A DNA stretch of 14,542 nucleotides from an uncultured Bacteroidales bacterium (GTDB taxonomy: Bacteria; Bacteroidota; Bacteroidia; Bacteroidales; Paludibacteraceae): assembly GCA_903912795.1 (NCBI GenBank), contig CAIWIS010000472.1, positions 1 through 14,542 of the forward strand, in the 5' to 3' direction. The number at the start of each line of letters is the position of its first letter. Positions within the stretch are counted from its first letter, which is position 1. This document shows, one piece after another, positions 13,724 to 14,542 of this stretch. Both the position numbers and the translations under genes were made by a program. The notes beneath the pieces are model-generated. The model saw only the letters and a list, made by a program, of their open reading frames with translations, was not told the origin of the DNA and ran no database searches.

Positions 13724-14410
13724 ATGACAAGAACAGATTTGAATTCGCTGAACATGTTTAAAGCGGTGGAGTTGTTTTACTTCACAAACGATGAGGCCTT
13801 AGCGCCATTTGAAGTTATTAAAAATGCGGGTTCGCAAATTAAGCTTATGGTGGCCGAAATTGACGATTTGAGCAAAACTCAGTCGCAAAACACCAAGGTA
13901 GAAACGGGTCTCAAAAACATTGAGCGGGATGAATTGAACGACATTCTGGACAAAGTAATTGCAGCACTGGGAGCCGAAGCAGTTGCAACTCAAAACAACG
14001 AACTTCGACTATCAGTAATCACCAACAAGTCCGACATTAAGCGTTTGCGCGAAGCCGACTACAAAATTCGTGTCGATTGGGTTTATGCAACCGCATTGCC
14101 GCTGGCTGTAAAACTCGTAAAATGGGGTGTAACTGCCCCCGAAATAGAGATGCTGAATACCAAAGCCGCTTCGTTTGCCGGACGCAGCACGGTTATGCGC
14201 AACAAAACAGCTGTTACCAAACAGGCTTCGACCGAGATTATGGAAAAAATTGCTGCTCTAAGCACCTACCTCCGCAACGATGTAGATACACTTATGGCAC
14301 CATTTGCCACGCTAAACCCTACCTTGTACGGACAATACAAAAATGCCCGTAAGATAGTAGAAAAAGCCGCAACGCAGGCCAAAAAGCCTGACGCTGAAAC
14401 TGCACTATAA
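13724..14410 (+). CDS. Unrecognised, predominantly alpha-helical cytosolic protein
   Basis: A 228-residue protein whose family I do not recognise. There is no signal peptide, no transmembrane segment and no cysteine. It is rich in Ala, Lys, Glu and Leu, with long amphipathic stretches: about 24-55 (PFEVIKNAGSQIKLMVAEI), 60-95 (LKNIERDELNDILDKVIAAL), 100-140 and 163-224. This suggests a helical bundle. Possible family marks are ADYKIRVDWVYATALPLAVK near the middle and LNPTLYGQYKNARKIVEKA near the end. It starts at ATG 13724 with MTRTDLNSLNMFKAVELFYF; no Shine-Dalgarno is visible. It lies downstream of the 21-bp array, alone between the leader locus and a strong hairpin. Codon use looks like a true gene and is visibly richer in G and C than the amylase. 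A structural or nucleic-acid-associated role is possible, but nothing in the sequence proves one. Confidence 0.8.
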   Translation: MTRTDLNSLNMFKAVELFYFTNDEALAPFEVIKNAGSQIKLMVAEIDDLSKTQSQNTKVETGLKNIERDELNDILDKVIAALGAEAVATQNNELRLSVITNKSDIKRLREADYKIRVDWVYATALPLAVKLVKWGVTAPEIEMLNTKAASFAGRSTVMRNKTAVTKQASTEIMEKIAALSTYLRNDVDTLMAPFATLNPTLYGQYKNARKIVEKAATQAKKPDAETAL

Positions 14411-14418
14411 TGCCCTTC

Positions 14419-14449
14419 ACTCCGCCCTGCAAAAACAGCAGGGCGGAGT
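14419..14449 (+). terminator. Strong hairpin terminator after the helical-protein gene
   Basis: Perfect 12-bp GC-rich stem ACTCCGCCCTGC/GCAGGGCGGAGT (14419-14430 with 14438-14449) with a seven-base A-rich loop, eight bases after the stop. It is followed by TTAGC, not a long T run, so termination may be partial, but its position is right. Confidence 0.75.
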
Positions 14450-14499
14450 TTAGCACCCCAACGAAAGAACTTTAAAAACTTTCAATAAATTGCTTACTA

Positions 14500-14534
14500 T
14501 TTCACTAAAATTGTGAAAATAATGTTTATATTTG
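14500..14534 (+). promoter_or_regulatory. Promoter-like -7 box with an upstream inverted repeat at the window edge
   Basis: TATATTTG at 14527-14534 matches TAnnTTTG. No TTG lies 19-20 bases upstream (nearest are 13 and 34 bases away). The inverted repeat TTTCAC/GTGAAA (14500-14505 with 14513-14518) covers the -33 position and could be an operator or activator site. The gene or RNA it would serve starts outside the window. Confidence 0.5.
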
Positions 14535-14542
14535 CGGGGCGG

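Noticed and set aside
1..14542. tRNA or rRNA genes
   Set aside because: No cloverleaf with a TTCGA-type arm and CCA-proximal stem, and no rRNA signature, was seen on either strand.

Overview
The window looks like a chromosomal segment of a Bacteroidota (Bacteroidetes) bacterium. It is AT-rich and uses the group's promoter form (TTG, about 19-20 bases, then TAnnTTTG), clearly at 7172-7201 and 13042-13072. The first gene ends in a type IX secretion sorting domain. IspG is the long three-domain form. There is a DUF4369/thioredoxin-fold lipoprotein, and several intergenic hairpin repeats look like those common in this phylum. Genus cannot be fixed from the sequence alone.

Layout. 24-2999 (+) encodes a secreted GH57-type amylase with two starch-binding modules. 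It converges, with a 15-base gap, on a minus-strand group read in the order DUF4369 lipoprotein (7144-6005), queG (5887-4964) and ispG (4799-3015), which a strong promoter at 7172-7201 could serve. Next come two plus-strand exported zinc peptidases of different families: a small metzincin-like protein (7357-7992) and an M64 peptidase (8108-9394). Then lysC (9590-10903) and lysA (11001-12161), the first and last steps of lysine synthesis by the diaminopimelate route, with a GC-rich inverted repeat between them and a good terminator after lysA.

From 12229 to about 13000 there is no convincing gene: two and a third copies of a composite repeat of about 293 bp, then three different perfect mini-hairpins. 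A distinct locus follows. It has a promoter bracketed by an 11-bp inverted repeat, a foldable leader ending in a U-tract, two further stem-loops (the second a strong terminator), a degenerate array of fourteen 21-bp units in phase with an open frame, and a gene for an unrecognised, mostly helical 228-residue protein (13724-14410) closed by a strong hairpin. Another promoter-like site sits at the right edge, so a further unit probably starts just outside.

The housekeeping genes are ordinary. The 13.0-14.45 kb locus is the part most likely to hold something undescribed, because its RNA-like leader, phased 21-bp array and unknown protein appear organised as one unit.
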